Origin: an uncultured Aquabacterium sp.
GTDB taxonomy: Bacteria > Pseudomonadota > Gammaproteobacteria > Burkholderiales > Burkholderiaceae_C
Direction: 5' to 3'
Assembly (NCBI RefSeq): GCF_913773725.1
Contig: NZ_CAJYGK010000058.1
Coordinates: 1-64,000, forward strand
DNA length: 64,000 nucleotides
Below the pieces are notes generated by a model. It was not told where the DNA came from, did no database searches, and was given only the letters and a program-made list of their open reading frames with translations. Of this stretch, positions 30,740 through 41,647 are shown one piece after another. Both the position numbers and the translations under genes were made by a program. Numbering within the stretch: position 1 is the stretch's first letter; every line of letters starts with the position of its first letter.

Positions 30740-31477
30740 TCAGCTGCCCATGTAGCCCGGCACCTTCACCTTGCGCTCGAGCAGGTGCATCAGGGCCATC
30801 ACGAGCACATTGATCAGCAGGTACATCAGCGTCACGGCGATGAAGGACTCGTAAGGCTGGGCGGTGTAGTCGACCAGCTGGCGGCCTTGCGCGGCCAGCT
30901 CCAGCAGGCCGATGGTCGAGCACACGGCCGAGTTCTTGAAAATGTTGAGGAATTCCGAGGTCAGTGGCGGCACGACCAGGCGGAAGGCCATGGGCAGCAG
31001 CACGAAGCGATAGGCCTGCGGCAAGGACAGCCCCAAGGCCAGGGCAGCCCGGGTCTGCCCGATGGGCAGGCTCTGGATGCCGGCGCGAACCTGTTCGCAC
31101 ACGCGGGCACTGGTGAAGAGTCCCAGGCAGATCACGGCGGCGCCAAACTGCTGGGTTTCCGGGGCGAGTTGCTTGATCGCGTCGCCCCAGCGGGTGGGCA
31201 GCAGCTCCGGGATGATGAAATACCAGATGAACAGCTGCACCAGCAGCGGGATGTTGCGCAGCAACTCCACATAACCCGTGGCCAGCCGCTGCAATCCTTT
31301 GGATGGCACCGTGCGCAGCACCCCCATCAGGCAGCCGACGACGAGCGCAATGATCCACGCGCTCAACGAGACGGAGACGGTCATCTTCAGACCGGCCACC
31401 ATCCAGTCCCCGTACGTGCCACCGTCACCGACGGCGGAGGGCTGTGTGAACACCGCCCAGTTCCATTGATAGCTCAT
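30740..31477 (-). CDS. gltJ: Glutamate/aspartate ABC transporter permease
   Basis: A 245-residue permease of the GltJ type with an N-terminal segment [10 protein letters not shown] typical of the family. It has about five to six hydrophobic segments and an EAA loop ([25 protein letters not shown]). It forms the membrane channel with GltK. It follows the porin gene by 45 bases. Confidence 0.94.
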   Translation of the reverse strand: MSYQWNWAVFTQPSAVGDGGTYGDWMVAGLKMTVSVSLSAWIIALVVGCLMGVLRTVPSKGLQRLATGYVELLRNIPLLVQLFIWYFIIPELLPTRWGDAIKQLAPETQQFGAAVICLGLFTSARVCEQVRAGIQSLPIGQTRAALALGLSLPQAYRFVLLPMAFRLVVPPLTSEFLNIFKNSAVCSTIGLLELAAQGRQLVDYTAQPYESFIAVTLMYLLINVLVMALMHLLERKVKVPGYMGS

Positions 31478-31503
31478 CGTCGCTCCTGGTCAGAGGGTTG
31501 CTG

Positions 31504-31520
31504 CGCGCCGTTCAGGCGCG
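31504..31520 (-). terminator. GC hairpin after the porin gene, no T-run
   Basis: A 6-bp stem (CGCGCC / GGCGCG) with a 5-base loop directly follows the porin stop. Without a T-run it is unlikely to terminate fully; it may protect the porin message 3' end or reduce read-through into gltJ. Confidence 0.3.
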
Positions 31521-31522
31521 GA

Positions 31523-32562
31523 TCAGAAGGCGTGGCGGACGCCGAGCATCAGCGCCTTCACGTCCTGGCCGCCCACGGTGTTGACCGGGCCGGCGCCGGT
31601 GGCCGAATCGGTGGTGTAGGTGGCTGCCGAGCTGTTGTTGATGCGCGATGCAATGGCGTACACGCGGGTGCGCTTGCTCAGATTGTGCAGGTAGCCCAGG
31701 CTGAACTGCGAGGCGCTGCCGCCGTCGACACCGCTGATGCGGCTGCCACCCAGGGCGGCGGCCACGGTGCCCTGTGCGCTCACCGGCACGTTGACACCGA
31801 ACATGGCTTCGCGGCGGTCGTTGGCCTCCACCGTGCCCTGGTTGCGGACGATCTGGTACAGACCGTAGAGCTTCAGCGTGCCGAAGTCGTAGGCCGAACT
31901 CACCAGCGCGTACTTGGCGTCTTCGCCAGTGGTGGCGCTGCGCTTCTGCATCATCGTGGCCACGGCGGCGCTGAACGGGCCTGCGGCGTAGTTCACCGAG
32001 GCCGAGTACAGGTTGCCGAACGACTTCTGGCCGGCGGTGCTGCTCTCACCCAGCGAGGCCATGCCGTTGAAGGTGAAGCCACCCAGGGTCGGCGAAGCGT
32101 AGACCACGGCGTTGTTGGCGCGCGCGATGGCCGAAACGACGCCGCTGGCTGCCACGGAGCCGGTGCCGGTGCCGAATGCGTCATAGGTGTCCACGGTCAC
32201 GAACTGCGGCGTGTATTGACGGCCGAGCGTCAGCGTGCCGAGCTCGTTGGACGACAGGCCGGCATAGGCCTGGCGACCGAAGGCCAGGCCGCCCTGACCC
32301 GAGGCACCGGTGTCCGCATTGATGCCCATCTCCAGCTGGAACAGGGCCTTCAGGCCACTGCCCAGGTCTTCGGTGCCCTTGAAGCCCAGGCGCGAGCCTG
32401 CGGGCCGCCCGACTGGATCTGGGTCTGGGTGCCGTCGCCCTTGCCGTATTGCAGGTACATGTCGAGCAGACCGTACACGGTCACCGACGACTGCGCCGAG
32501 GCAGCGAGTGGAGCGGCGGCTGCGGCGGCAGCCAGGGCGATGGTAGCGAGCTTGGTGTGCAT
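31523..32562 (-). pseudogene. Gram-negative porin with a one-base frameshift
   Basis: An outer-membrane general porin of the betaproteobacterial type. A signal peptide (residues 1-23, ending AASAQ) is followed by SSVTVYGLLDMYLQYGKG; the C-terminus ends in GVRHAF with the terminal Phe required for outer-membrane insertion. After about residue 53 (QIQSGG) the frame breaks, and the expected GSRLGFKGTEDLGSGLKALFQLEMG is found one frame over. The total of 1040 bases is one short of a multiple of three, placing a missing base at about 32396-32410. It starts one base after the asparaginase stop, with GGAG as ribosome site inside that gene. If intact it would let amino acids into the periplasm; the break may be a sequencing error. 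Confidence 0.85.
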
Positions 32563-32563
32563 A

Positions 32564-33748
<1,185 letters not shown>

Positions 33749-33790
33749 TCACAGGGATGGGTGGTTCTTCTTCTGATCGGAAAGCGGGAA

Positions 33791-33814
33791 GCAGCCGGGC
33801 GCGTTGCCGGCTGC
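33791..33814 (-). terminator. GC hairpin between gltI and ansB
   Basis: A perfect 8-bp stem (GCAGCCGG / CCGGCTGC) lies nine bases after the gltI stop, with no T-run. Such hairpins after binding-protein genes often stabilise the upstream message and lower downstream expression, which suits a gene needed in excess. The 173-bp gap holds no other feature that could be identified. Confidence 0.35.
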
Positions 33815-33822
33815 TGTCGGCG

Positions 33823-34719
33823 TCACTCGAACGGGCGGTCGTTCGGGGCCTTGAACAGCTCGATGACGTCCTCGGACATCGGCCAGTTCAGGTTCAGCCC
33901 CTTGGGCGGGATGGGCTGCTGGAACCACTTGTTGTACATCTTGGCCGCTTCACCCGAGGTCATGGCCTTGGTGATGGCGGTGTCCACGATCTTCTTGAAT
34001 TCGGGATCGCCCTTGCGCATCATGCAGCCGTAGGCTTCTTCCGACATCGGCTTGCCGACCACGACCCACTCGTCCGGCTTCTTGGCCTTGGCCTTTTCGC
34101 CGTACAGCAGCGCGTCGTCCATCATGAAGGCGACGGCGCGGCCGGTTTCCAGCGTCAGGAAGGATTCGCCATGGTCCTTGGCGGAAATGATGCGCATCTC
34201 GGCCTTGTTGGCCTCGTTGTACTGGCGCAGCAGGCGCTCCGACGTCGTGCCGGCCGTCACCACCACGTTCTTGCCCTTCAGATCGGGGAAGTCCTTCACG
34301 CCAGAGTCCTTCTTGGTCATCAGGCGGGTGCCGACCACGAAGATGTTGGTCGAGAAGTCGACCTGCTTGGCGCGTTCCTTGTTGTTGGTGGTCGAGCCGC
34401 ACTCCAGGTCCACCGTGCCATTGAGCACCAGCGGGATGCGGTTCTGCGACGTCACCGGCACCAGCTTGATCTGCAGGTTGGGCTTCTTCAGCTGGGCCTT
34501 GATGGCGTCCACGGCCTTGAGCATCAGCTCGTGCGAGTAGCCCACCACCTGCTGCTTGTCGTCGTAGTACGAGAACGGAATCGACGACTCGCGGTGACCC
34601 AGGCTGATCGTGCCGGTTTCGGCGATCTTCTGCAGCGTGGGGGAAGTCTGGGCACCGGCCTGCACGGCGGCGGTCAGACACAGGCCGAGCACCGCGGAGC
34701 GGAGGATCGTGTTCTTCAT
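33823..34719 (-). CDS. gltI: Glutamate/aspartate ABC transporter substrate-binding protein
   Basis: A 298-residue periplasmic binding protein with a signal peptide (residues 1-23, ending VQAGAQ). Family segments include ISLGHRESSIPFSYYDDKQQVVGYSHEL, NGTVDLECGSTTNNKERA and the hinge-region DFSTNIFVVGTRL. It captures glutamate and aspartate for GltJKL. The start at 34719 has the ribosome site AAGGACC at good spacing and gives the full signal peptide. It is the first gene of the locus and lies just downstream of a sigma-54 promoter. Confidence 0.94.
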   Translation of the reverse strand: MKNTILRSAVLGLCLTAAVQAGAQTSPTLQKIAETGTISLGHRESSIPFSYYDDKQQVVGYSHELMLKAVDAIKAQLKKPNLQIKLVPVTSQNRIPLVLNGTVDLECGSTTNNKERAKQVDFSTNIFVVGTRLMTKKDSGVKDFPDLKGKNVVVTAGTTSERLLRQYNEANKAEMRIISAKDHGESFLTLETGRAVAFMMDDALLYGEKAKAKKPDEWVVVGKPMSEEAYGCMMRKGDPEFKKIVDTAITKAMTSGEAAKMYNKWFQQPIPPKGLNLNWPMSEDVIELFKAPNDRPFE

Positions 34720-34806
34720 GAGAGGTCCTTTGATCGTCAGGGTCAACAGGAGGGAGGAACAGAAAGGACAGCCAGACCGATCCGGTTGTCGCTGGCGTGA
34801 TTCATC

Positions 34807-34821
34807 GCACACCACGTGCCA
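34807..34821 (-). promoter_or_regulatory. Sigma-54 promoter of the acidic amino acid locus
   Basis: On the minus strand the sequence reads TGGCAC-GTGGT-GTGC. The -24 element is a perfect TGGCAC and the -12 GC is exactly 10 bases after GG. Transcription would start near 34795, about 76 bases before the gltI start codon. The operon ends with its own sigma-54 activator, which supports the assignment. Confidence 0.75.
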
Positions 34822-34895
34822 GCTTTCCACCGCCAGGGCCTTGGATGCAACCCCTTGATTTCAAAAAGGTTTTCTAACCTGCCTGGATGGCGCGG

Positions 34896-34909
34896 TTCGG
34901 AATCCCGGA
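34896..34909 (-). promoter_or_regulatory. Candidate AauR upstream activator site
   Basis: TTCGG-AATC-CCGGA lies about 75 bases upstream of the -24 element, a normal place for an NtrC-family enhancer. It differs by one base from TTCGG-N4-CCGAA, which I recall as the AauR consensus of Pseudomonas putida. Only one site was found, and this class often uses pairs. Confidence 0.45.
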
Positions 34910-35014
34910 CGGGCTTGCGGCGACCCGTACGTTTCATCGGACAAAAGCGGCCGCGGTGCGCCAGACGCCCCTGGCATCATGTGGGCCCGCTGTACGCCCT
35001 ACGATACCCCTGCC

Positions 35015-35770
35015 ATGTCCCGCCGCCTACGCCTTCCTGCCGGCCACAACACCCTGTCCCAGATCCTGTTCGATCAGGGTTTCGGCGCCCGTCGCGAGTG
35101 CGACGGACTGGTGCTCCACGGGCTGGTGACCGTGGGCGACCAGGTGGTGGACGACCCGGATGCTGTTTTCCCGGAGGACGGGCTGGCGCTGACCGTGGAA
35201 GGGCAGCCCTGGCTCACGCACGTGCGGGCCCTGGTGATGCTGCACAAGCCCGCGGGCTACGAATGCTCGCTCAAGCCCGGCGCCTGGCCGGGCGTGCACA
35301 ACCTGTTGCCCGTGCCCCTGCGCCGACGCGGCCTGCAGCCCGTGGGTCGGCTCGATCAGGACACCACTGGCCTGCTGCTCATGACCGACGACGGCCCGCT
35401 GCTGCACAAGCTGACCTCGCCCAAACACCACGTGCCCAAGGTGTACGAGGTGACGTGCAAGCACCCCGTGACCCAGGCCATGTGCGACAAGCTCCTCAAG
35501 GGCGTGGTGCTGGACGACGACCCGGCCCCGGTGGCGGCCCATGCCGCCGAGCGCGTGCTGCCCGAGGGCGCGGCCCCCGATGCCGACACCCTGCACCTGC
35601 GCCTGACCCTGTTGCAGGGCAAGTACCACCAGGTCAAACGCATGGTGGCCGCGGTGGGCAACCGCGTCGAAGGCCTGCACCGCAGCCAGATTGGGCGGCT
35701 CGCACTGCCGGACGACCTGGCGCCCGGCCAGTGGCGCTGGCTGGACGACGTCGCCCTCGTGCTGCCCTGA
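35015..35770 (+). CDS. rsuA: 16S rRNA pseudouridine synthase (RsuA family)
   Basis: A 251-residue pseudouridine synthase. An S4-like N-terminal RNA-binding region (LSQILFDQGFGARRECDGLVLHGLVTV) is followed by the catalytic domain with GRLDQDTTGLLL (catalytic Asp114) and KYHQVKRMVAAVGNRVEGLHR. RsuA modifies U516 of 16S rRNA. The start at 35015 is preferred over an in-frame ATG at 34979 because it matches the family N-terminus. It is divergent from gltI. Confidence 0.9.
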   Translation: MSRRLRLPAGHNTLSQILFDQGFGARRECDGLVLHGLVTVGDQVVDDPDAVFPEDGLALTVEGQPWLTHVRALVMLHKPAGYECSLKPGAWPGVHNLLPVPLRRRGLQPVGRLDQDTTGLLLMTDDGPLLHKLTSPKHHVPKVYEVTCKHPVTQAMCDKLLKGVVLDDDPAPVAAHAAERVLPEGAAPDADTLHLRLTLLQGKYHQVKRMVAAVGNRVEGLHRSQIGRLALPDDLAPGQWRWLDDVALVLP

Positions 35771-35803
35771 CGCGCGCGCCCCGAGGCGGGATAATCTGCA
35801 GCC

Positions 35804-36790
35804 ATGCAAGTCTTTCGCGGTTTCCACCATGCGGCCCTGGCGCCGGCCTGCGCGCTGACCATCGGCAACTTCGATGGCGTGCACCGTGGGCACCAGGCCA
35901 TGCTCGCCCTGCTGCGCAGCGAGGCCCAGCACCGCGGCCTGCCCAGCACGGTGCTGACGTTCGAGCCTCATCCGCGCGACTACTTCGCCGCGATGGCCGG
36001 CAAGCCCGAGCTCGCGCCCGCGCGCATCGCCACGCTGCGCGACAAGCTCTCAGAACTCGAGCGCTGCGGCATTGACCAGGTGGTCATCCTCCCCTTCGAC
36101 CAGAAGCTCGCGGCGCTGAGCCCCGAGGCCTTCATCGACCAGGTGCTGGTGCAGGGTCTGCGTGCCCGCTACGTGCTGGTGGGCGATGACTTCCGCTTCG
36201 GCGCGAAGCGGGCGGGCGACTACGCCCTGCTCGACGCCGCGGGCGAACAGCGGGGTTTCGACGTGGCCCGCATGATGAGCTACGAGGTCCACGGCCTGCG
36301 CGTGTCGTCGTCCGTGGTGCGCGAGTCGCTGCAGGCCGGTGACATGGCGCGGGTGGCGACCCTGCTGGGGCGGCCCTACGCGGTCAGCGGCCATGTCGTG
36401 CACGGGCAGAAGCTCGGCCGCAGCCTGGACTGCCGCACGCTCAACGTCCGGTTCGGCCACCAGCGACCGGCCACCAGCGGCATCTTTGTCGTCCGTACCC
36501 ACGGGCTGGCGGCCGAGGCGCTGGAGGGGGTGGCCAGCCTGGGCGTGCGCCCCACGGTGGAGGACGCCGGGCGCGTGCTGCTCGAGGTCCACTGCTTCGA
36601 TTGGCCCGCCGAACTGGGCGCCGAAGGGGGCTACGGTAAAATCGTTCGCGTGGAACTGCTGCACAAACTCCGAGACGAAGCCCGCTATGACGGGCTGGAC
36701 GCGTTGCAGGCGGCCATCCACAAGGACATTGCCGACGCCAAGGCCTTCTTCCAGGCGCAGCGTCGCCAGACCACCCGCGACCGAATTTGA
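35804..36790 (+). CDS. ribF: Bifunctional riboflavin kinase/FAD synthetase
   Basis: A 328-residue enzyme making FMN and FAD. The N-terminal adenylyltransferase domain has TIGNFDGVHRGHQ (about 22-34) and FRFGAKRAGDY; the C-terminal kinase domain has GRPYAVSGHVVHGQKLGRSL and the GLASLGVRPTVE-like segment GVASLGVRPTVED. It precedes ileS and lspA, a common proteobacterial order. Confidence 0.95.
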   Translation: MQVFRGFHHAALAPACALTIGNFDGVHRGHQAMLALLRSEAQHRGLPSTVLTFEPHPRDYFAAMAGKPELAPARIATLRDKLSELERCGIDQVVILPFDQKLAALSPEAFIDQVLVQGLRARYVLVGDDFRFGAKRAGDYALLDAAGEQRGFDVARMMSYEVHGLRVSSSVVRESLQAGDMARVATLLGRPYAVSGHVVHGQKLGRSLDCRTLNVRFGHQRPATSGIFVVRTHGLAAEALEGVASLGVRPTVEDAGRVLLEVHCFDWPAELGAEGGYGKIVRVELLHKLRDEARYDGLDALQAAIHKDIADAKAFFQAQRRQTTRDRI

Positions 36791-36973
36791 CCCGGGCGCC
36801 CGTCCGCGCCTTGGCCCGCTCCCCCGGTGCCGTGCGGACATCCAGGTCTTGCCCGCCTGCCCACCCAGCCCTGCACCGGTCGCCTGCGGCCGGATGCCCC
36901 GAATCTGCCAGAACCTGAACCGGACGCCACCTGACGGTCGTGCCGGGTCAGGAAATGGCCCGAAGAGACTGCC

Positions 36974-39892
36974 ATGAGCCAAGACAACCAAGCCAAGCCC
37001 GCCAACCCGAAGAAGGGCGGCGCCGAGGCCCCCGAGTCGAAGTACCGCGCCACGCTGAACATGCCCGACACCCCCTTCCCGATGCGGGGGGATCTGCCCA
37101 AGCGCGAGCCGGGTTGGGTGGCCGAGTGGGAGGCCAATGGCCTGTACGGCAAGCTGCGCGCCGCCCGCCAGGGTGCCCCGAAGTTCGTGCTGCACGACGG
37201 CCCGCCCTATGCCAACGGCAACATCCACATCGGGCACGCCGTCAACAAGGTGCTCAAGGACATGATCGTCAAGGCCCGCCAGCTGGCCGGCTATGACGCC
37301 ATCTACGTGCCCGGCTGGGACTGCCACGGCCTGCCGATCGAGAACCAGATCGAGAAGACCTTCGGTCGCAACCTCAGCCGCGACGACGTGCAGGCCAAGG
37401 CCCGCGTCTACGCCGGCGAGCAGATCGACGGTCAGCGCACCGACTTCAAGCGCCTGGGCGTGCTGGGCGACTGGGCGCACCCGTATCTCACGATGAACTT
37501 CGGCAACGAAGCCAACGAGATCCGCGCCCTCAAGAAGATCATGGAGCGCGGCTATGTGTACCGTGGCCTGAAGCCCGTGTACTGGTGCTTCGACTGCGGC
37601 TCGTCGCTGGCCGAGTTCGAGATCGAGTACGCCGACAAGAAGTCGCAGACGCTGGATGTGGCCTTCCTGAGCGCCGAGCCTGAGAAGCTCGCCGCCGCCT
37701 TCGGCCTGCCCGCGCTGAACAAGGACGCCTTTGCCGTGATCTGGACCACCACCGCGTGGACCCTGCCGGCCAACCAGGCGCTCAACATGCATCCCGAGCT
37801 GAGCTACGCCCTGGTCGACACGCCCAAGGGCCTGCTGGTGCTGGCCGAGTCGCTGGCCGAAAAGGCCTGCGAGCGCTACGGCTTCGCGGCCGAAGAATGC
37901 AAGGTGCTGGCCACCACGGTGGGCGAGAAGCTCGCTGGCCTGACTTTCAAGCACCCGCTGGCCCATGTGCACGAGGGCTACAACCGCGTCAGCCCCGTCT
38001 ACCTGGCCGACTACGTCAGCGCTGAAGACGGCACGGGCATCGTGCACTCGTCGCCTGCTTATGGCGTGGACGACTTCAACAGCTGCGTGGCCCACGGCCT
38101 GAAGTTCGACGACATCCTGAACCCCGTGCAGGGGAATGGCGTGTACGAAGCCGAACTGCCGCTGTTCGGCGGCCAGCACATCTGGAAGGCCGCGCCCGTG
38201 GTGCTCGAGACCCTGCGCGAGCATGGCCGTGTGCTGGCCTCGAAGGAGATCGTTCACAGCTACCCGCACTGCTGGCGCCACAAGACGCCGGTGATCTACC
38301 GCGCCGCGGCCCAGTGGTTCGTGCGCATGGACGAAGGCGAAGGCGTGTTCACGACGAACAAGGCCGACAAGACGCTGCGCCAGACCGCGCTCGACGCGAT
38401 CGACCAGACCACCTTCTACCCCGAGAACGGCCGCGCCCGCCTGCGCGACATGATCGCCAACCGCCCCGACTGGTGCATCAGCCGCCAGCGCAACTGGGGT
38501 GTGCCGCTGCCCTTCTTCCTGCACAAGGTGACGGGCGAGCTGCACCCCGACACGCTGGCGCTGATGGAGCGCGCCGCGCAGCTGGTGGAGCAGGGCGGTG
38601 TCGAGGCCTGGGCCAAGCTGGACCCGGCCGAGTGGCTGGGCGCTGAAGCCGCCGAATACAGCAAGTCCACCGACATCCTGGACGTGTGGTTCGACTCGGG
38701 CACCACCTTCTTCCACGTGCTCAACGCGCAGAACGGCAGCCACCCCAACGCCGGCCACCACGAAGGCCCCGAGGCCGACCTGTACCTGGAAGGCCATGAC
38801 CAGCACCGCGGCTGGTTCCACAGCTCGCTGCTGGCCGCATGCGCCATCTACGGCCGCGCCCCGTACAAGGGCCTGCTGACCCACGGCTTCACCGTCGACG
38901 GCCAGGGCCGCAAGATGTCGAAGTCGGTCGGCAACGTCGTGGCGCCGCAAGAGGTCTCCAACAAGATGGGTGCCGAGATCATCCGCCTGTGGACGGCCTC
39001 GACCGACTACTCGGGCGACCTGGGCATCGACGACAAGATCCTGGCCCGCGTGGTCGACGGCTACCGCCGCATCCGTAACACGCTGCGCTTCCTGCTGGCC
39101 AACACCTCCGACTTCGACCCGAAGACGGACGCTGTGCCGCTGAACGAACTGCTCGAGATCGACCGCTACGCGCTGGCCCGTGCCTCGCAGCTGCAGGAAG
39201 ACATCCTCGCGCACTACGAGCGCTACGAGTTCCACCCCGTGGTCGCCAAACTGCAGGTCTACTGCTCGGAAGACCTGGGCGCGTTCTACCTCGACGTCCT
39301 CAAGGACCGCCTGTACACCAGCGCGGCCAAGAGCCACGCCCGCCGCGCCGCGCAGACCGCGCTGTGGCACATCACGCACGGCATGCTGCGCTGGATGGCG
39401 CCGTTCCTGAGCTTCACGGCCGAAGAGGCCTGGAAGGTGTTCGACGGTGGCGAGACCATCTTCACCGAAACCTACTGGGACTTCCACGAGGCCGACAAGG
39501 ACACCGAGCTGCTGGCCAAGTGGGCCCGCATCCGCGCCTTCCGGGAAGAGGTGAACCGCCGCATCGAAGACGTGCGCACCCGCGGTGAGGTTGGCGCCTC
39601 GCTGCAGGCCAACCTGTTCGTCACCATCGGCACGCAGGACGAGCAGGGCGCCCGCCTGCTGGCCGACCTGCGCAGCCTGGGCGACGACCTGAAGTTCGTG
39701 CTCATCGTCTCCAGCGTCGAGTTGGCCGAAGGCCACAGCACGCAGATCGAGGTGAACCCGTCCAAGGCCGTGAAGTGCGAGCGCTGCTGGCACTACCGCG
39801 ACGACGTGGGCGCCAACCCCGAGCACCCCACGATCTGCGGTCGCTGCGACACCAACCTGCACGGAGCGGGTGAAGCCCGCGCGCACGCCTGA
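36974..39892 (+). CDS. ileS: Isoleucine--tRNA ligase
   Basis: A 972-residue class I aminoacyl-tRNA synthetase. The HIGH motif is HIGH (in [12 protein letters not shown], about residue 86), the KMSKS motif is KMSKS (in [12 protein letters not shown], about residue 647), and the C-terminal zinc finger contains [11 protein letters not shown] and [11 protein letters not shown]1 editing domain lies between. The length is normal for the bacterial eukaryote-unlike IleS1 type. The stop shares one base with the lspA start (TGATG). Confidence 0.97.
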   Translation: MSQDNQAKPANPKKGGAEAPESKYRATLNMPDTPFPMRGDLPKREPGWVAEWEANGLYGKLRAARQGAPKFVLHDGPPYANGNIHIGHAVNKVLKDMIVKARQLAGYDAIYVPGWDCHGLPIENQIEKTFGRNLSRDDVQAKARVYAGEQIDGQRTDFKRLGVLGDWAHPYLTMNFGNEANEIRALKKIMERGYVYRGLKPVYWCFDCGSSLAEFEIEYADKKSQTLDVAFLSAEPEKLAAAFGLPALNKDAFAVIWTTTAWTLPANQALNMHPELSYALVDTPKGLLVLAESLAEKACERYGFAAEECKVLATTVGEKLAGLTFKHPLAHVHEGYNRVSPVYLADYVSAEDGTGIVHSSPAYGVDDFNSCVAHGLKFDDILNPVQGNGVYEAELPLFGGQHIWKAAPVVLETLREHGRVLASKEIVHSYPHCWRHKTPVIYRAAAQWFVRMDEGEGVFTTNKADKTLRQTALDAIDQTTFYPENGRARLRDMIANRPDWCISRQRNWGVPLPFFLHKVTGELHPDTLALMERAAQLVEQGGVEAWAKLDPAEWLGAEAAEYSKSTDILDVWFDSGTTFFHVLNAQNGSHPNAGHHEGPEADLYLEGHDQHRGWFHSSLLAACAIYGRAPYKGLLTHGFTVDGQGRKMSKSVGNVVAPQEVSNKMGAEIIRLWTASTDYSGDLGIDDKILARVVDGYRRIRNTLRFLLANTSDFDPKTDAVPLNELLEIDRYALARASQLQEDILAHYERYEFHPVVAKLQVYCSEDLGAFYLDVLKDRLYTSAAKSHARRAAQTALWHITHGMLRWMAPFLSFTAEEAWKVFDGGETIFTETYWDFHEADKDTELLAKWARIRAFREEVNRRIEDVRTRGEVGASLQANLFVTIGTQDEQGARLLADLRSLGDDLKFVLIVSSVELAEGHSTQIEVNPSKAVKCERCWHYRDDVGANPEHPTICGRCDTNLHGAGEARAHA

Positions 39893-40419
39893 TGGCCGCG
39901 CGCAAGTCCGCCCCGAAGGCGGCCTCCCGCCAGGGCCTGCTGCCCTGGCTGGGCATCGCCTTCATCGTCATCCTGCTCGACCAGTTCACCAAGGTGCTCA
40001 TCGTCGGCTGGCTGCAGCACGGTGAAAGCCGCGAGGTCTGGTCCTTCTTCAACATCGTCCGCGCCCACAACACCGGCGCGGCGTTTTCCTTCCTGGCCAA
40101 CGCCGGGGGGTGGCAGCGCTGGTTCTTCGTCGGCCTGGGCGCGGTGGCCACCGGCTTCATCGTTTACATGCTCAAGCAGCATGGCGGGCAGCGTCTGTTT
40201 TCGTGGGCGCTCACGCTGATCCTGGGGGGGGCGCTGGGCAACGTCATCGACCGTCTCGTGCATGGCTATGTCGTTGATTTCCTGGATTTCCACTGGCGCT
40301 TCCTCGCCCCGATGTTCCCGGGCGGGCATTTCCCCGCCTTCAACATCGCGGACTGCGCCATCACGGCGGGGGCTGCGCTGCTGATCCTGGACGAAGTGCG
40401 GCGCGTTCGTCGCAGCTGA
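39892..40419 (+). CDS. lspA: Lipoprotein signal peptidase
   Basis: A 175-residue inner-membrane aspartic peptidase that removes lipoprotein signal peptides after lipidation. Four hydrophobic segments are visible. Conserved motifs are [37 protein letters not shown] (catalytic Asp) and [15 protein letters not shown] (catalytic Asp). It is coupled to ileS. Confidence 0.96.
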   Translation: MAARKSAPKAASRQGLLPWLGIAFIVILLDQFTKVLIVGWLQHGESREVWSFFNIVRAHNTGAAFSFLANAGGWQRWFFVGLGAVATGFIVYMLKQHGGQRLFSWALTLILGGALGNVIDRLVHGYVVDFLDFHWRFLAPMFPGGHFPAFNIADCAITAGAALLILDEVRRVRRS

Positions 40420-40420
40420 A

Positions 40421-40435
40421 GCCGCCGTTGGCGGC
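40421..40435 (+). terminator. Short GC hairpin after lspA
   Basis: GCCGCC-GTT-GGCGGC forms a 6-bp stem two bases after the lspA stop, without a T-run. It may mark the end of the ribF-ileS-lspA transcript, but the evidence is weak. Confidence 0.25.
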
Positions 40436-40517
40436 GGTGCTCCGCATTTCTACCGATGCCGCGCTGCGGCCACAGGCGTACCTTGGATGCGTCTGTCGCA
40501 CGCACAAGGGAGCTGGC

Positions 40518-41531
40518 ATGGGAATGGTTGGCCGACTGTCGCACCAGGCGCTGGTTTCGCGTCGCCGTACGCAGCGCCGCAAGCCCCTGCAGATCAGGCG
40601 GCTTCACCACTGGCCGGATGGCGGCCTTCATCGCCCTGCGGCGGCCTCGGAGTCCGCGCCGGTCGGAGCGCCGGCATGGCCCGCTGCCGTGGTTCCTGAC
40701 TTGCCGGCCGCCCCTGAGTCGCCGGTGCAGGCCCCACCCGCTGTCGGGTCTGCCGTCCCCGCCGAGCCCAGCGTGCTCGACATGCCGCTCAACACCTTGC
40801 GTTGGTCCGAGCCTCTTCGGTGGCTGGCGCTCGGGTGGCGGGATTTCCGCCGTGCGCCCTTGATCGGTCTGTTCTACGGCGCCTGTTTCGTGCTCATGGG
40901 CTGGGGTCTGTTGGCGGTGTTCCAGTACGCACCGGCCTACACGCTGGCCCTGTCGGCCGGCTTTCTGTTGATGGGGCCCTTCCTGTGCCTCGGGCTGTAC
41001 CAGGCCAGCCGGCGCATGGACGAGGGCGAGCATCCCGATTTCCAAGACAGCCTCACGGCCTGGCGGCACAACAAGGGGCAACTGGCCGTGTTCGCCACCG
41101 TCTTGCTCGTGCTCGAAATGCTGTGGGGCCGGGCGGCGATGATCGTGTTCGCCGTCAGTTTCGATGGCATGGCCGAGTTCGATGGCACGCTGACCAGCCT
41201 GCTGACGGTGGACAACATCCCCTTCCTGGTCACCTATGTGGCCGTGGGGGGCATCTTCGCGGGGCTGATCTACGCCGTCAGCGTGATCAGCATGCCCATG
41301 ATGCTGCACCGCTCGGTTGATGCCATCTCGGCCGGTCTGGCCAGCATGCGTCTGTTCACCACGCAGATGGGCGTCATGCTGTGGTGGGGAGCGCTGATCA
41401 CCGGGGTGGTGGTGCTGGCCATGCTGCCGGGCTTTCTTGGCCTGCTGGTGGCCGGCCCCGTCCTCGGTCACGCCTCCTGGCACGCCTACCGTGCAGCCAC
41501 CGAGGTGAGAGCGGGCGAGCGCGATCGCTGA
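40518..41531 (+). CDS. DUF2189 multi-pass membrane protein
   Basis: A 337-residue protein. A proline/alanine-rich N-terminal region (about 1-95) is followed by a membrane domain with five or six hydrophobic segments. The middle segments LGWRDFRRAPLIGLFYGACFV and LSAGFLLMGPFLCLGLYQASRRMDEGE are typical of DUF2189. The start at 40518 follows the ribosome site GGGAG. The function of the family is unknown. It stands alone between lspA and the PEP-CTERM gene. Confidence 0.82.
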   Translation: MGMVGRLSHQALVSRRRTQRRKPLQIRRLHHWPDGGLHRPAAASESAPVGAPAWPAAVVPDLPAAPESPVQAPPAVGSAVPAEPSVLDMPLNTLRWSEPLRWLALGWRDFRRAPLIGLFYGACFVLMGWGLLAVFQYAPAYTLALSAGFLLMGPFLCLGLYQASRRMDEGEHPDFQDSLTAWRHNKGQLAVFATVLLVLEMLWGRAAMIVFAVSFDGMAEFDGTLTSLLTVDNIPFLVTYVAVGGIFAGLIYAVSVISMPMMLHRSVDAISAGLASMRLFTTQMGVMLWWGALITGVVVLAMLPGFLGLLVAGPVLGHASWHAYRAATEVRAGERDR

Positions 41532-41647
41532 GCGCTGACACCGGCGCGCCCCCCTCATTTGCAGGGGGGGCGCATCTGCCGTCGAGGGGTGTTCCGTAGT
41601 GGAGGAGGCTGGCACGTCGCCAGTTCACATCCTTGATGGAGGCCCCC

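Noticed and set aside
36050-39886. A 1278-codon open frame opposite ribF and ileS
   Set aside because: Same type of GC-driven shadow; ribF and ileS are certain and cover it fully.
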